Made by a program: the position numbers and the translations under genes | DNA from: Treponema sp. UBA7590 | GTDB lineage: Bacteria > Spirochaetota > Spirochaetia > Treponematales > Treponemataceae | Direction of reading: 5' to 3' | Assembly (NCBI GenBank): GCA_002478955.1 | Contig: DLKK01000084.1 | Coordinates: 1 to 64,000, forward strand | DNA length: 64,000 nucleotides | In this document: in pieces, positions 9,309 to 17,980 of the stretch | Layout: every line of letters begins with the position of its first letter | How positions within the stretch are numbered: the stretch's first letter is position 1 | The notes under the pieces: generated by a model | Seen by the model: only the letters and a program-made list of their open reading frames with translations | Told to the model about the DNA's origin: nothing | The model's database searches: none

Positions 9309-11027
9309 TTAAAGTCTGTTTAATTTTTTTGAAGAAATTGCCTGAAGCTCAGCAATTGTAAACTGCGAAAGCAATTTTTTCGCACGGCAAATCATTTTTG
9401 AGCCCATGCTAAGATTTCTGATTCCCATTCCGCCAAGAACAAGAATACTGTCATGCCGGCTAGCCATTTCGCCACAAACTGAAACAGGAATATTTTCTTT
9501 TTTTGCATTAACAATTGTCATATTTATAAGACGCAAAACCGCAAGGCTAAACTCATCATACAAATTGCTCACATTAGAATTTTCACGGTCAACACCAAGC
9601 GTATATTGCGTCAAATCGTTTGTTCCCAGCGAAAAGAAATCGCTGACTTTTGCAAGACAATCGCTTGTAAGAGCCGCGGCAGCTGTCTCAACCATTATTC
9701 CAATCGGAACTTTTTCATCAAATTCAATGTTGTCAGCCTTTAATTCTTCACGCACAGTTTTTGCAATTTCAAGGCATTGCTCAACTTGTTCCGTAGAAGT
9801 TATCAGCGGAAGCATTATCCGCAAATTTCCGTAAATGCTCGCGCGGTACAAAGCCCTAAGCTGAGTTTTAAAAATCTGCGGGTAAGCCAGACTTAAACGG
9901 ATTGCCCGCATTCCCATCAACGGATTTTTTTCTTCAAAATGCGGCATATCAACAGAATTAATAAATTTATCACCGCCGGCATCAAGAGTTCTGATTGTCA
10001 CAGGTTTTCCATTCATAATCTGAAGGACTTTTTTATAAGCATCAAACTGTTCCTCTTCATTGAACGCACGTGCAGAAACATGATGGGCACAATCGGCCAT
10101 GCTCATGTACAAAAATTCCGTGCGGAAAAGCCCAATTCCATCTGCGCCACATTTTACAGCCATTTCAGCTTCTTCTGTTGAACCAATATTTGCGTAGAGT
10201 TTAAATTCAACACCATCTTTTGAACGGGCTGGTTTTTCAAGATATTCATCCAGAAGTTTTTGCTCAGCTTTTTCATTTTCAATTTTGGTCTTAAATTCAG
10301 CCAGTGTTTTTTCATCAGGTTCGGCAAGAATTTCACCAGATTCTGTATCAACAATTATAATTTCGCCGTTTTGAATCTTCTTTTTTATGCTTTTTTCATT
10401 CAAACCAACGACTGTAGGAATTCCAAAATTACGCGCAAGAATCACAACATGGCTAGAAAGTCCGCCTTCAGTGAGCGCAAGCCCCGCAATTTTTTTCTTT
10501 GAAAGAACAATCGTATCCGTAGGACTTAAGGTCGTTGTAACTATTACACAACCATCTGGAACTTGCGTAATGTCAAACGGATGAATATCAAGCATTTCGT
10601 TCAAAACTTGCCCAAAAATATCTGTAATGTCCTGGGCACGCTCAGCAAGATATTCATTTCCTGCGTTACGAAGTCTAGAAGCATATTCTTGTGCCTTGGA
10701 ATTAACCGCATATTCAATGTTGTATAAATTCGCCTCAAAATATTCCCGGACTTCTTTTAAAAACACAGGATCAGCAAGCATTAAAATGTAAGTTTCAAAA
10801 ATCTCACGCTGGATGTCAGTTTTTTTATTTTTTGGAAGTTGTTCAAGTTTTGCAGAGACATCAGCTGTAACAGTTTTTATCGCCTGTTCAAAACGATTCC
10901 AGTCACTTTCAACTTGCGAAGAATCAATTTTTTTTTGCGGAATTGCCCTTTTTACCGTTTCAGGAATTCTAAACGCAGGTCCAATTCCTGTTCCATCAGC
11001 AGCTGATATACCAAAAAAAACTTCCAT
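9309..11027 (-). CDS. ptsI: Phosphoenolpyruvate-protein phosphotransferase (PTS enzyme I)
   Basis: This 572-residue enzyme I takes phosphate from PEP and passes it to HPr. The phosphohistidine is the H of GGLSSHVVILARN. The PEP-binding TIM barrel carries GLFRTEFLYM, RTLDAGGDK, FSLGTNDLTQYTLG and the catalytic cysteine in VSVCGEMASR. Length and domain order are those of a standard enzyme I. No HPr or EIIA gene lies next to it. Many spirochaetes keep PTS phosphotransfer proteins for regulation rather than sugar uptake, so the role here is open. It is the first gene of a four-gene minus-strand operon. Confidence 0.96.
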   Translation of the reverse strand: MEVFFGISAADGTGIGPAFRIPETVKRAIPQKKIDSSQVESDWNRFEQAIKTVTADVSAKLEQLPKNKKTDIQREIFETYILMLADPVFLKEVREYFEANLYNIEYAVNSKAQEYASRLRNAGNEYLAERAQDITDIFGQVLNEMLDIHPFDITQVPDGCVIVTTTLSPTDTIVLSKKKIAGLALTEGGLSSHVVILARNFGIPTVVGLNEKSIKKKIQNGEIIIVDTESGEILAEPDEKTLAEFKTKIENEKAEQKLLDEYLEKPARSKDGVEFKLYANIGSTEEAEMAVKCGADGIGLFRTEFLYMSMADCAHHVSARAFNEEEQFDAYKKVLQIMNGKPVTIRTLDAGGDKFINSVDMPHFEEKNPLMGMRAIRLSLAYPQIFKTQLRALYRASIYGNLRIMLPLITSTEQVEQCLEIAKTVREELKADNIEFDEKVPIGIMVETAAAALTSDCLAKVSDFFSLGTNDLTQYTLGVDRENSNVSNLYDEFSLAVLRLINMTIVNAKKENIPVSVCGEMASRHDSILVLGGMGIRNLSMGSKMICRAKKLLSQFTIAELQAISSKKLNRL

Positions 11028-11036
11028 AATCTACTA

Positions 11037-11066
11037 ATTTTAACGGAAAGAACATTCCAAAGTCAA
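11037..11066 (-). promoter_or_regulatory. Promoter of the ptsI operon
   Basis: On the minus strand TTGACT is followed after 18 bases by TAAAAT, then 9 bases, then the ptsI ATG at 11027. The predicted start of transcription is 2-3 bases from the ATG, and there is no Shine-Dalgarno site. Confidence 0.6.
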
Positions 11067-11100
11067 CGAACAGCGCAAAGTCTGACTATTTTTAACACGC

Positions 11101-12369
11101 CTAAAGCTGATTTACAGCCTCATCGTACCAAGCATAACGGTTTTTAATCCAATTTGAAAAATACTCAATTTCCATTTTATGAGATTTACGGTCTTTCCAT
11201 CCTTTTGTATGCGGCCATTGCCTTTTCCCAAATGAAGGATAAATTCTATTGTTCAAATCAATTGCATTTTTTAACAAAAAACTTTGCTGCTCAAGCCACT
11301 CATCAGAAGAAGCCAGAAGCTGTTTTTTTTCATTCCAGCGCTTTTTTACAGATTTTCTGAATTTTTCAAGTTTCCAAAGCTGCTCATACCAACCATTCGT
11401 ACAAACCCAAAATCCATCTGTTTTTTCACAATTATCCCAGGAAACATTCCCAAACGCCAAATCAAAATCCCAAGCCGGTCCCATATATATTTTATCAGAA
11501 TCAGTGTCATAATAAACAAAACACGAAGCCTGAAATCTTGCATCATGATTTTTTGAGAAATCATTTATAATAAACCAGTCAATAAACGAATCAAAATCAA
11601 GATATTTTCCCAATTCTGATTCCGTCCAATCCAAACCTGAATAAATTTTGTCCTCAAAAAACTGCAAAATTTTATGCCAAGAAATATAAACGTCCTGTGG
11701 CGCTTCCGGCGAACGAATGCTGAATTTCACATTATTTTTGGTGATAAAATTATATTCTTTGTCCATTCGCGAATTTACGCACGCCAAAAACGATCCTGGA
11801 CCACAAAAATCCGCAAGCCGGCCGTTTTCCATTTCAACTTTTTCTGTAAGCTCATAAAGTCCGCTATATTTACCATTTACTATCAAAGTTATAAAACGGC
11901 TCGAAGGCGTCCATTTAAAATTATTCCACACATTTTTTGCCAAATTTTCAGCATAAAAATTCCTTAATACAGCCTTATCCGCCGTATTTGCCATTAAAAT
12001 CCATTTTTTTCCGCTTTGAAGCCCGGCAAGAGGCGCTGGTTTGTCCAGATTCAAAAGATACGGCTTTTTATAAAGCTCGCGCGTTACCCAAGTCGTGTTT
12101 CCATGTCCACGAATTTTGCATTTTCCATAAAATTCGTCCATAACATAGCTTGCACCAACATAAGATTCCTTTTTAGAAATCCGCCTATTATTGTCCGTAA
12201 CAATATACAAAATCGGCAAATTCAGATTTTTACATTTTTCAACTGTAATGTGATTAACTGCAGCAGCTATAAAAAACAAGAACATAGAAAAAAGCATAAA
12301 ACCATAAATTATTCTACGCCGCACTTTTGAACTCTTAATAAGCATAATAAAATTATAAATAGAATTCAT
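11101..12369 (-). CDS. CotH-kinase family membrane-anchored protein
   Basis: This 422-residue protein has a single N-terminal membrane anchor at about residues 18-40 (RIIYGFMLFSMFLFFIAAAV) and an extracytoplasmic CotH-like kinase domain. Family motifs seen are RGHGNTTW, a lysine in IVNGKYSGLYELTEKV, the IDWFIINDFSKNHD segment and the metal-binding MGPAWDFDLAFGN. Known CotH proteins phosphorylate serine on secreted proteins; the substrate here is unknown. It is divergent from the VTC-DUF4956 pair across a 191-base gap. CotH, VTC and DUF4956 genes are often neighbours in bacteria, which suggests one cell-surface process. Confidence 0.85.
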   Translation of the reverse strand: MNSIYNFIMLIKSSKVRRRIIYGFMLFSMFLFFIAAAVNHITVEKCKNLNLPILYIVTDNNRRISKKESYVGASYVMDEFYGKCKIRGHGNTTWVTRELYKKPYLLNLDKPAPLAGLQSGKKWILMANTADKAVLRNFYAENLAKNVWNNFKWTPSSRFITLIVNGKYSGLYELTEKVEMENGRLADFCGPGSFLACVNSRMDKEYNFITKNNVKFSIRSPEAPQDVYISWHKILQFFEDKIYSGLDWTESELGKYLDFDSFIDWFIINDFSKNHDARFQASCFVYYDTDSDKIYMGPAWDFDLAFGNVSWDNCEKTDGFWVCTNGWYEQLWKLEKFRKSVKKRWNEKKQLLASSDEWLEQQSFLLKNAIDLNNRIYPSFGKRQWPHTKGWKDRKSHKMEIEYFSNWIKNRYAWYDEAVNQL

Positions 12370-12560
12370 AAAAAAACAATCGTTTCATAAAAATCGAATG
12401 CATTTTTACGCCCATCCTCAAGTTTTAACTTAACGAGAAAAAAAACTTCTGAAAAAACTCGGTTTATCTAATTAAACCTATTTACCAAAAAGAAAAAATA
12501 ATGTAAATTCTAAGTAAAATATTAGTCTAATTTTGGAATAACTATTTTTGAACTTTTTTT

Positions 12561-13262
12561 ATGATGAATAAGTACAGACATGAATACAAATATGTTTCTC
12601 CAGAAGTCATTCTTGCTGTTTTAGAAAAGCGAGCAAGCGCAATGCTGTCGTTAGATCCGCACGTAGGAAAAAACGGAACTTATTCAATCCGCAGCATCTA
12701 TTTTGATGACATATACAACACCTGTTACCACGAAAACGAAAACGGCACAGATCCGCGCGAAAAATTCAGAATCCGGATTTACAATTGCAACGCGCAAAGA
12801 ATTTCACTCGAACTTAAGCAAAAGGAAAATTCAAAAACATTGAAATCAAGCTGCCAACTTTCAGAAGCCGACTGCAACCTTATAATGAATGGAAAAATCC
12901 CGAAAATTCAAAATGATTCACCATATCTGCTGAAGAAACTCGTCTCAAAAATGCAATATTCAGGTTTAAAACCGGTCTGCATTGTCGCATACGAACGGAT
13001 TCCATACATTTACAAAACCGGAAATGTACGTGTAACTTTTGACAGAAACATAAGAAGTTCTTCAGATATAAAAGGATTTTTCAGCAACTCAACAGCTTTT
13101 CGACCTGTAATGGCAAAAGATTTAAATATGATGGAAGTAAAATTCGACGAGCTTCTTCCCGATTACATTTCATCACTTTTGCAGACAGGATTGCTGCGGC
13201 AAACTTCTTTTTCAAAATATTATTTATGCAGAAAATATAATTCACAAGGAATCATAATTTAA
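12561..13262 (+). CDS. VTC-domain polyphosphate polymerase
   Basis: This 233-residue protein has the tunnel-fold VTC catalytic domain. Basic and acidic residues expected to line the tunnel are visible in HEYKYVS, SIYFDD, REKFRIRIYN, LELKQKEN, MEVKFDE and the closing TSFSKYYLCRKY. Eukaryotic VTC4 makes polyphosphate from ATP; bacterial members of this family often pair with DUF4956. No ribosome site is clear before the ATG doublet at 12561. It is followed after 10 bases by the DUF4956 gene, with GGAG between them. Confidence 0.88.
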   Translation: MMNKYRHEYKYVSPEVILAVLEKRASAMLSLDPHVGKNGTYSIRSIYFDDIYNTCYHENENGTDPREKFRIRIYNCNAQRISLELKQKENSKTLKSSCQLSEADCNLIMNGKIPKIQNDSPYLLKKLVSKMQYSGLKPVCIVAYERIPYIYKTGNVRVTFDRNIRSSSDIKGFFSNSTAFRPVMAKDLNMMEVKFDELLPDYISSLLQTGLLRQTSFSKYYLCRKYNSQGIII

Positions 13263-13272
13263 CGGAGTTTAT

Positions 13273-13950
13273 ATGACAACATTTAAAGACGTTTTTAAAA
13301 AATCATTTATTGAAGGTTTTTCGCGTTATGATATGACGCCAGAAAATATCCTAATTGTTTTTGCAATTTCCGCGATATTTTCAGTTTATATTTTTATTGC
13401 GTACAGAATTTTAACAAGAAAGACGTTTTATTCAAAGAATTTCAATATTTCACTTGCAGTAATAAATCTTATTACTGCCGGAATAATTCTTACAATGCAG
13501 TCAAATGTCGTTGTTTCACTTGGTATGGTCGGTGCTCTTTCTATTGTTAGATTCAGAACCGCGGTCAAAGACCCGATGGATTTGGTTTTCTTGTTCTGGT
13601 CAATTTCCTGTGGAATAATAACCGGAGCTGGACAAGCAGAAATTGCGTTTGCGCTTTCATTCATTGTAACCGTTGCGCTTATAGTTTTTGAAAAAGCTCC
13701 TGTTGCGAAAGCCGCAAAAATTCTTATGGTCAGCGGAGAAGGCTACGACCTTGAAGAAAAAGTTGTTTCAGTCTGCAAAAAACACTGCTCAAATTTCACC
13801 ACAAAATCTTGCTCTTTAGCAAATAATCGAACCGACCTTGTTATTGAAGTAAAATCTGACAAAGACGATGAACTTTTAAAAGAAATTGCGTCAATTCAAA
13901 ATGTAAGCAGTTCCTCTTTGCTAAAACACGACGGTGAAGTCACTTATTAA
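13273..13950 (+). CDS. DUF4956 integral membrane protein
   Basis: This 225-residue protein has four predicted membrane helices in residues 25-145 and a soluble C-terminal domain of about 75 residues. The motif SLGMVGALSIVRFRTAVKDP is highly characteristic of DUF4956. It probably serves as the membrane partner of the VTC polymerase encoded just upstream, perhaps for product translocation, but that is inference. GGAG precedes the ATG by 6 bases. The gene ends 3 bases before the convergent acetyltransferase gene. Confidence 0.87.
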   Translation: MTTFKDVFKKSFIEGFSRYDMTPENILIVFAISAIFSVYIFIAYRILTRKTFYSKNFNISLAVINLITAGIILTMQSNVVVSLGMVGALSIVRFRTAVKDPMDLVFLFWSISCGIITGAGQAEIAFALSFIVTVALIVFEKAPVAKAAKILMVSGEGYDLEEKVVSVCKKHCSNFTTKSCSLANNRTDLVIEVKSDKDDELLKEIASIQNVSSSSLLKHDGEVTY

Positions 13951-13953
13951 AAA

Positions 13954-14574
13954 TTAAATATCCCGGTTCCGCGAATCAAAAAGGCTGTCGTTTTCAGAAA
14001 GCGTGCGAATCACGCGGCAAGGAACGCCAGCCGCCAGACTGTTCGGCGGAATATCGCGGGTCACAACACTTCCTGCTCCAATAACACAGTTTTCCCCAAT
14101 CGTTACGCCACCGCAAACCGTAACATTCGAAGCAAGCCAGCATCCAGATTTTATTGTAATCGGTTTTGCATATTCAGTTGTATAAAAAGTTCCATCAAAT
14201 TTCTGTTTTGAACGTCTTTCTTCATTCAACAAAGGATGCATTGGCGTAACAAGTGAACAGTTCGGCCCAAAAAAAACATCGTCACCAATCAAAACTGGCA
14301 CACAATCAAGAATCACAAGATTAAAATTCGCGTAACAATTTTTTCCAAAAGAAGTGAATTTTCCGTAGTCAAACTGAATCGGCCCCTGTAAATACAAATT
14401 GCTTCCATGACATGGAAGCAATTCATCTAATATTACCGAGCGTTTTTCCGCTTCAGTTTCATAAGTTTTATTATAATCTGCGCAAAGCCTATGTGCTTTT
14501 ACTCTAAGTTCAACCAATTCTGAATCGGAAGAATCATAAAATTTGCCAGCAATCATTTTTTCTGTTTCTGTCAT
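13954..14574 (-). CDS. Maltose/galactoside O-acetyltransferase-like hexapeptide-repeat enzyme
   Basis: A left-handed beta-helix acetyltransferase of 206 residues. The N-terminal helical domain MTETEKMIAGKFYD and the later FDYGKF, NCYANFNLVILD, PNCSLVTPMHPL and GVTIGENCVIGAGSVVTRDI follow the Maa/LacA pattern, with the catalytic His in the MHPL segment. It should transfer acetyl from acetyl-CoA to a sugar hydroxyl. ATG 14574 is used because GGTGGAG lies 6 bases upstream; the longer frame from 14601 adds nine residues with no ribosome site. A TATAAT box just upstream gives a very short leader. Confidence 0.9.
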   Translation of the reverse strand: MTETEKMIAGKFYDSSDSELVELRVKAHRLCADYNKTYETEAEKRSVILDELLPCHGSNLYLQGPIQFDYGKFTSFGKNCYANFNLVILDCVPVLIGDDVFFGPNCSLVTPMHPLLNEERRSKQKFDGTFYTTEYAKPITIKSGCWLASNVTVCGGVTIGENCVIGAGSVVTRDIPPNSLAAGVPCRVIRTLSENDSLFDSRNRDI

Positions 14575-14627
14575 AAAAACTCCACCAGAATTATAGCACA
14601 ATTTTTTACGACAGAATAGAATGGCAA

Positions 14628-14945
14628 TTAGCCAACATTTTTCATATTTATAACAGGCTTGTTTTCAACAAGCGCAGCTCTAGCCTGGTCATAACGCTTG
14701 TTTACAAAGTAAACAACAACATTTACACTTACGATTACAAGATTAAGAATATAAACAACCAAAACGTAATTTATCGCACCTTTTGAAAGTTTTGCAACAA
14801 TTCCTGCAATGTAACCAACAATTATCAAAAGAACAAACTTCAAGCTCATATTTTTCGCACTTTTTGCTTTAATATTCTTCCAAACGTTGATTGGCCAAGA
14901 AAGTCCAAAACAAATTAACATTACAGATTCCAAGATTTCAGCCAT
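14628..14945 (-). CDS. Small PQ-loop/SemiSWEET-like membrane protein
   Basis: This 105-residue protein has three hydrophobic helices (about 3-20, 36-53, 61-85). The first segment SWPINVWKNIKAKSAKNMSL resembles a PQ-loop in which proline is kept and glutamine is replaced by isoleucine, followed by the K-x-K-S-x-x-x-S-L pattern. SemiSWEETs of this size form dimers that carry sugars. The glutamine replacement and the atypical third helix leave function uncertain. AGAGGTAGAAAA precedes the ATG. It appears to be transcribed alone. Confidence 0.6.
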   Translation of the reverse strand: MAEILESVMLICFGLSWPINVWKNIKAKSAKNMSLKFVLLIIVGYIAGIVAKLSKGAINYVLVVYILNLVIVSVNVVVYFVNKRYDQARAALVENKPVINMKNVG

Positions 14946-15084
14946 TTTTCTACCTCTTTTCGTTTATAAAAATAACGCTTTTTTTTAATAACTTCCAATA
15001 TATCTTTTTTATCATATTGATAATTTTTAATTATTATTTATAATTGAAAATAGAAACTTTAAATTCAATAACAAAGGGATTTTT

Positions 15085-15984
15085 ATGGAACTTACACAAC
15101 TCCGGTATTTTCTTGAAGTGGCAAAAACTCAACACGTAACCCGCAGCGCGGAAATCCTGCATGTCGCGCAGCCGGCTTTAACTCAGGCAATACATCGGCT
15201 GGAAAATGAACTGGAAGTTCCACTTTTCTCCCAAAAAGGACGAAACATAGTTCTTACTCCTTATGGAAAATATTTTTACGAAAAACTAGAACCGCTTTTA
15301 AAAAGCCTGAATGAACTGCCTGAAAATCTTAGGGAAATGGCAAAAACTGAAAATGCCACAATCCATCTGAATGTTCTGGCAGCATCCTCGCTTGTGACAG
15401 AAGCAATCATTGAATATCAGAAAATCGATGATGAGCTTCACATCCAAATTCATCAGAACGAAAAAAACGAAATGGACGACATTAGAATTACAACAAAAAT
15501 TTCCGCGCAAACGCAAGAACTAGAAAAATCAGATGATTCAAATTTTGTCTGCACGGAAAAAATTTATCTGGCAGTACCAAATATTCCAGAATTCAAAGAA
15601 AAAAAAGAAATTTCATTCGAGGAAATAAAATCTGTCTGTGAAAAATGGGGTTTTATCGCGCTTTTGGGCTCAAAGCACCTTCGCTCAATTTGCGACAAAT
15701 ATTGCGTTGACGCAGGAATAAAACCAAACATAATTTTTGAAAGCGACAACCCGGCCTCTGTAAAAAACATGATTGCCGCGAACATAGGAATTGGATTTTG
15801 GCCGGAATTTTCGTGGGGCGCGCTGGATACTTCAAGAGTCAAGCTTTTAAAAATCACAAAACCAGACTGCAAGCGAGACATCTTAATCACCTGCAAGAAA
15901 AATAAAGCAGAAAACAGCCATGTTGAAAATTTTTATAAATTTCTTACAGGATATTTTAAAATGGCAAGCCTTGGCGAAAAATAA
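15085..15984 (+). CDS. LysR-family transcriptional regulator
   Basis: A 299-residue LysR protein with the N-terminal winged HTH (LRYFLEVAKTQHVTRSAEIL, later QPALTQAIHRLE) and a periplasmic-binding-protein-like effector domain. The ribosome site AAGGGA is 6 bases before ATG. The gene is divergent from the PQ-loop gene across 140 AT-rich bases and ends 3 bases before convergent uppP. The inducer and regulon are unknown; the divergent PQ-loop protein is the most natural candidate target. Confidence 0.9.
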   Translation: MELTQLRYFLEVAKTQHVTRSAEILHVAQPALTQAIHRLENELEVPLFSQKGRNIVLTPYGKYFYEKLEPLLKSLNELPENLREMAKTENATIHLNVLAASSLVTEAIIEYQKIDDELHIQIHQNEKNEMDDIRITTKISAQTQELEKSDDSNFVCTEKIYLAVPNIPEFKEKKEISFEEIKSVCEKWGFIALLGSKHLRSICDKYCVDAGIKPNIIFESDNPASVKNMIAANIGIGFWPEFSWGALDTSRVKLLKITKPDCKRDILITCKKNKAENSHVENFYKFLTGYFKMASLGEK

Positions 15985-15987
15985 ATT

Positions 15988-16848
15988 TTACTTTAAGAAA
16001 ATCAGTCCTAAAATTCCAACCGGAATCAAATATGCCGCAAACCATTCAAGTTTACCCTTTTTTATGATTTTCATAAGGCACGCCAACGAAAAATAACCAA
16101 AAACAAAAGCCGACAAACAGCCCGCAATCACAGTGCCTACGCCAATTGAAGAAGAAACTTCCCCTAAATCTTTTAACTCCAGGACGAATGCTCCAAGAAT
16201 TGCAAAAATCGAAACAAGGAATGAATATTCTCCAGCAGCACCACGTTCAACACCGCAAAGCTGAGCACCGGCAATTGTTGAACCAGAACGACTGATTCCC
16301 GGCAAAGTTCCAACACCTTGCATAAAACCAATCACCACCGCCTGCAAAACAGAAATTCCTTTGTTTTCTGTTTTAGGCAAAGATTCAGTTTTTGCAATAG
16401 ATTTTTTTTCAATAACAGAAGAAAAAATCAGCAGACAAGCAGTTACCAAAAAACCTACACAAGTAAATTTTATAGAAAGTTCAGGAATCAATTTGCTAGT
16501 TCCCACGCCAATCGCGCCCGTTATAATAGTAGAAACAATCAACGCAACAATAGTTTTTCTTCCGCGAGCTTCTGTTCCGCAAAGAATATCATTTTCATCA
16601 GTTTCAGCCGGAGCAGAACGACGCGCAATCAGCCGCCCAAAAACTTTTAAAAGTTTCCAGATTGATTTTCTGAAATAAATGCAAACCGCAAGCAATGTCG
16701 CCAAATGCAAAAAAATATCATACAGCAAAGGAACATCTTCAAGCCCAAAAAGATTCTGAACAACCGCAAGATGTCCGCTAGAAGAAATCGGAAGAAATTC
16801 CGCAATTCCCTGTAAAATTCCCAAAAGAATACTTTGAATCAATGTCAT
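15988..16848 (-). CDS. uppP: Undecaprenyl-diphosphatase
   Basis: This 286-residue polytopic membrane enzyme recycles undecaprenyl pyrophosphate to the monophosphate for peptidoglycan and polysaccharide synthesis. Both active-site motifs are present: ILQGIAEFLPISSSGH near the N-terminus and LPGISRSGSTIAG in the second half. About seven helices are visible. A hydrophilic insert after the third helix (ARRSAPAETDENDILCGTEA) is longer than usual. AAGGG lies 8 bases before ATG. It is monocistronic. Confidence 0.95.
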   Translation of the reverse strand: MTLIQSILLGILQGIAEFLPISSSGHLAVVQNLFGLEDVPLLYDIFLHLATLLAVCIYFRKSIWKLLKVFGRLIARRSAPAETDENDILCGTEARGRKTIVALIVSTIITGAIGVGTSKLIPELSIKFTCVGFLVTACLLIFSSVIEKKSIAKTESLPKTENKGISVLQAVVIGFMQGVGTLPGISRSGSTIAGAQLCGVERGAAGEYSFLVSIFAILGAFVLELKDLGEVSSSIGVGTVIAGCLSAFVFGYFSLACLMKIIKKGKLEWFAAYLIPVGILGLIFLK

Positions 16849-16933
16849 AATAAAACCCTTGTAAAAAATATAGCATTTTTCGTTAATAAAAAAAAGAGAA
16901 TTTGCAGTTTATTTAAAAATTTTGCAAAAAAAT

Positions 16934-17176
16934 TTACATTTTATGCGCCGTAATCACCGTGTAGCTGTACGCGTTCACCGTGATTGTGCAGCCGTCTGTT
17001 TTTATGTACCAGTTTTTTCCTTTGCGCGTTATTGATTTTTCTTCTGCGCTGCGGATTTTTTCTTTGCACCAATCAACAACATCGTCAGTTTCAAGTCCAA
17101 GATTTCGTTTTATGTGGACAACGCCAAGTTCCGTTGTGTGCAGTTTTTCAAGATTTTCTAAAAGTTCATTCGTCAT
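16934..17176 (-). CDS. DUF3781 family protein
   Basis: This 80-residue protein contains LHTTELGVVHIKRNLGL then DVVDWCKEKI and ends in WYIKTDGCTITVNAYSYTVITAHK, the full length of DUF3781. Its function is not known. AAGGATTT precedes ATG. The gene starts 3 bases after the stop of the Cys-rich gene and is the last of a three-gene cassette. Base composition is clearly richer in G+C than the flanking genes. Confidence 0.85.
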   Translation of the reverse strand: MTNELLENLEKLHTTELGVVHIKRNLGLETDDVVDWCKEKIRSAEEKSITRKGKNWYIKTDGCTITVNAYSYTVITAHKM

Positions 17177-17179
17177 TTT

Positions 17180-17980
17180 TTAAATCCTTTTTACAAACTC
17201 GTACACTTTTTCTGACCAAGCCCAAATGTCCTTGCAGTTGTTTTTTACAAAGTGGACTTTTTGCGCAAGGTTCTGCGGAATGTGATTTTCCAAAGCGGTG
17301 CGCTCGTTTTCTGGCACAACTATTGCGTGAATCCAGTCTTTTAAAATCACTTCGTCCTTGATTTTGAGTGGAAGAACGCCTTCAAAAACTGCATTCGGGT
17401 GCGTGCAGAGTTTTTTGTAGTCAAAGAAAAATCTTACGCCGGGAGTAAAGTCCTCGCTCAAGTCCTTTTCGTTTGGAAACCGATTAAGTTTGCGTTCCAT
17501 TACAAGCCGGTCGCCAGCCTGGCAGTTTCCCCAGGCGAACATGATGTATTCAAAATAGTCCGCCGGGTCTTTAGCTGCGTTCCGAGCCTCCTTTGCAAGT
17601 TCCGTGCTGCTCATTTTCCGCGCTTTTACAGGCGAAAGAAGCGAGCCGCAGTCAAAGATTTTTGCCGCGTTTTCCACAGGCGAAGTGTGGCACACAAAAT
17701 CGGTCATGCAGCCTTTGTAAGTGGGGCAGGCGGTGCACTCGGTGATTTTTGCCGGTGCGGAAAGTCGCGTTTTGCTTTGCAATTTGAACTGTTCGATTTT
17801 CGAAAGAATTTCGTCGCTTGCTTCGATTTTGCATTCGCGACCGTAAAGTTTTTCGTAGGCAATAAAATCCAAAACCGTCTGAATTTCCCAGTCCGTTATT
17901 TTTGGGAATGCTGAAAGTTTCTTGTAGAAAACGCCGTCCCAACATTCCGTGCAGTCAAAGTTTCCTATTTTTATTTTCAT
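17180..17980 (-). CDS. Unrecognised Cys-rich protein with an ART/DarT-like motif
   Basis: This 266-residue soluble protein opens with MKIKIGNFDCTECWDGVFYK. It has a cysteine cluster CTACPTYKGCMTDFVC at about residues 87-102. Immediately after comes HTSPVENAAKIFDCGSLLS, which resembles the H-T-x-x-x-N-x-x-x-I-x-x-x-G-x-L-x-S segment of DarT-type ADP-ribosyltransferases. The match is short, so this is a suggestion only. ATG 17980 overlaps the upstream TAA (TAATG) and has GGAGA before it; the longer frame from 18061 lies inside the upstream gene. The G+C content is high for this window. Confidence 0.6.
   Translation of the reverse strand: MKIKIGNFDCTECWDGVFYKKLSAFPKITDWEIQTVLDFIAYEKLYGRECKIEASDEILSKIEQFKLQSKTRLSAPAKITECTACPTYKGCMTDFVCHTSPVENAAKIFDCGSLLSPVKARKMSSTELAKEARNAAKDPADYFEYIMFAWGNCQAGDRLVMERKLNRFPNEKDLSEDFTPGVRFFFDYKKLCTHPNAVFEGVLPLKIKDEVILKDWIHAIVVPENERTALENHIPQNLAQKVHFVKNNCKDIWAWSEKVYEFVKRI

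Noticed and set aside
8748..9323. 191-residue plus-strand open frame opposite der
   Set aside because: Antisense to an essential, fully conserved GTPase gene.
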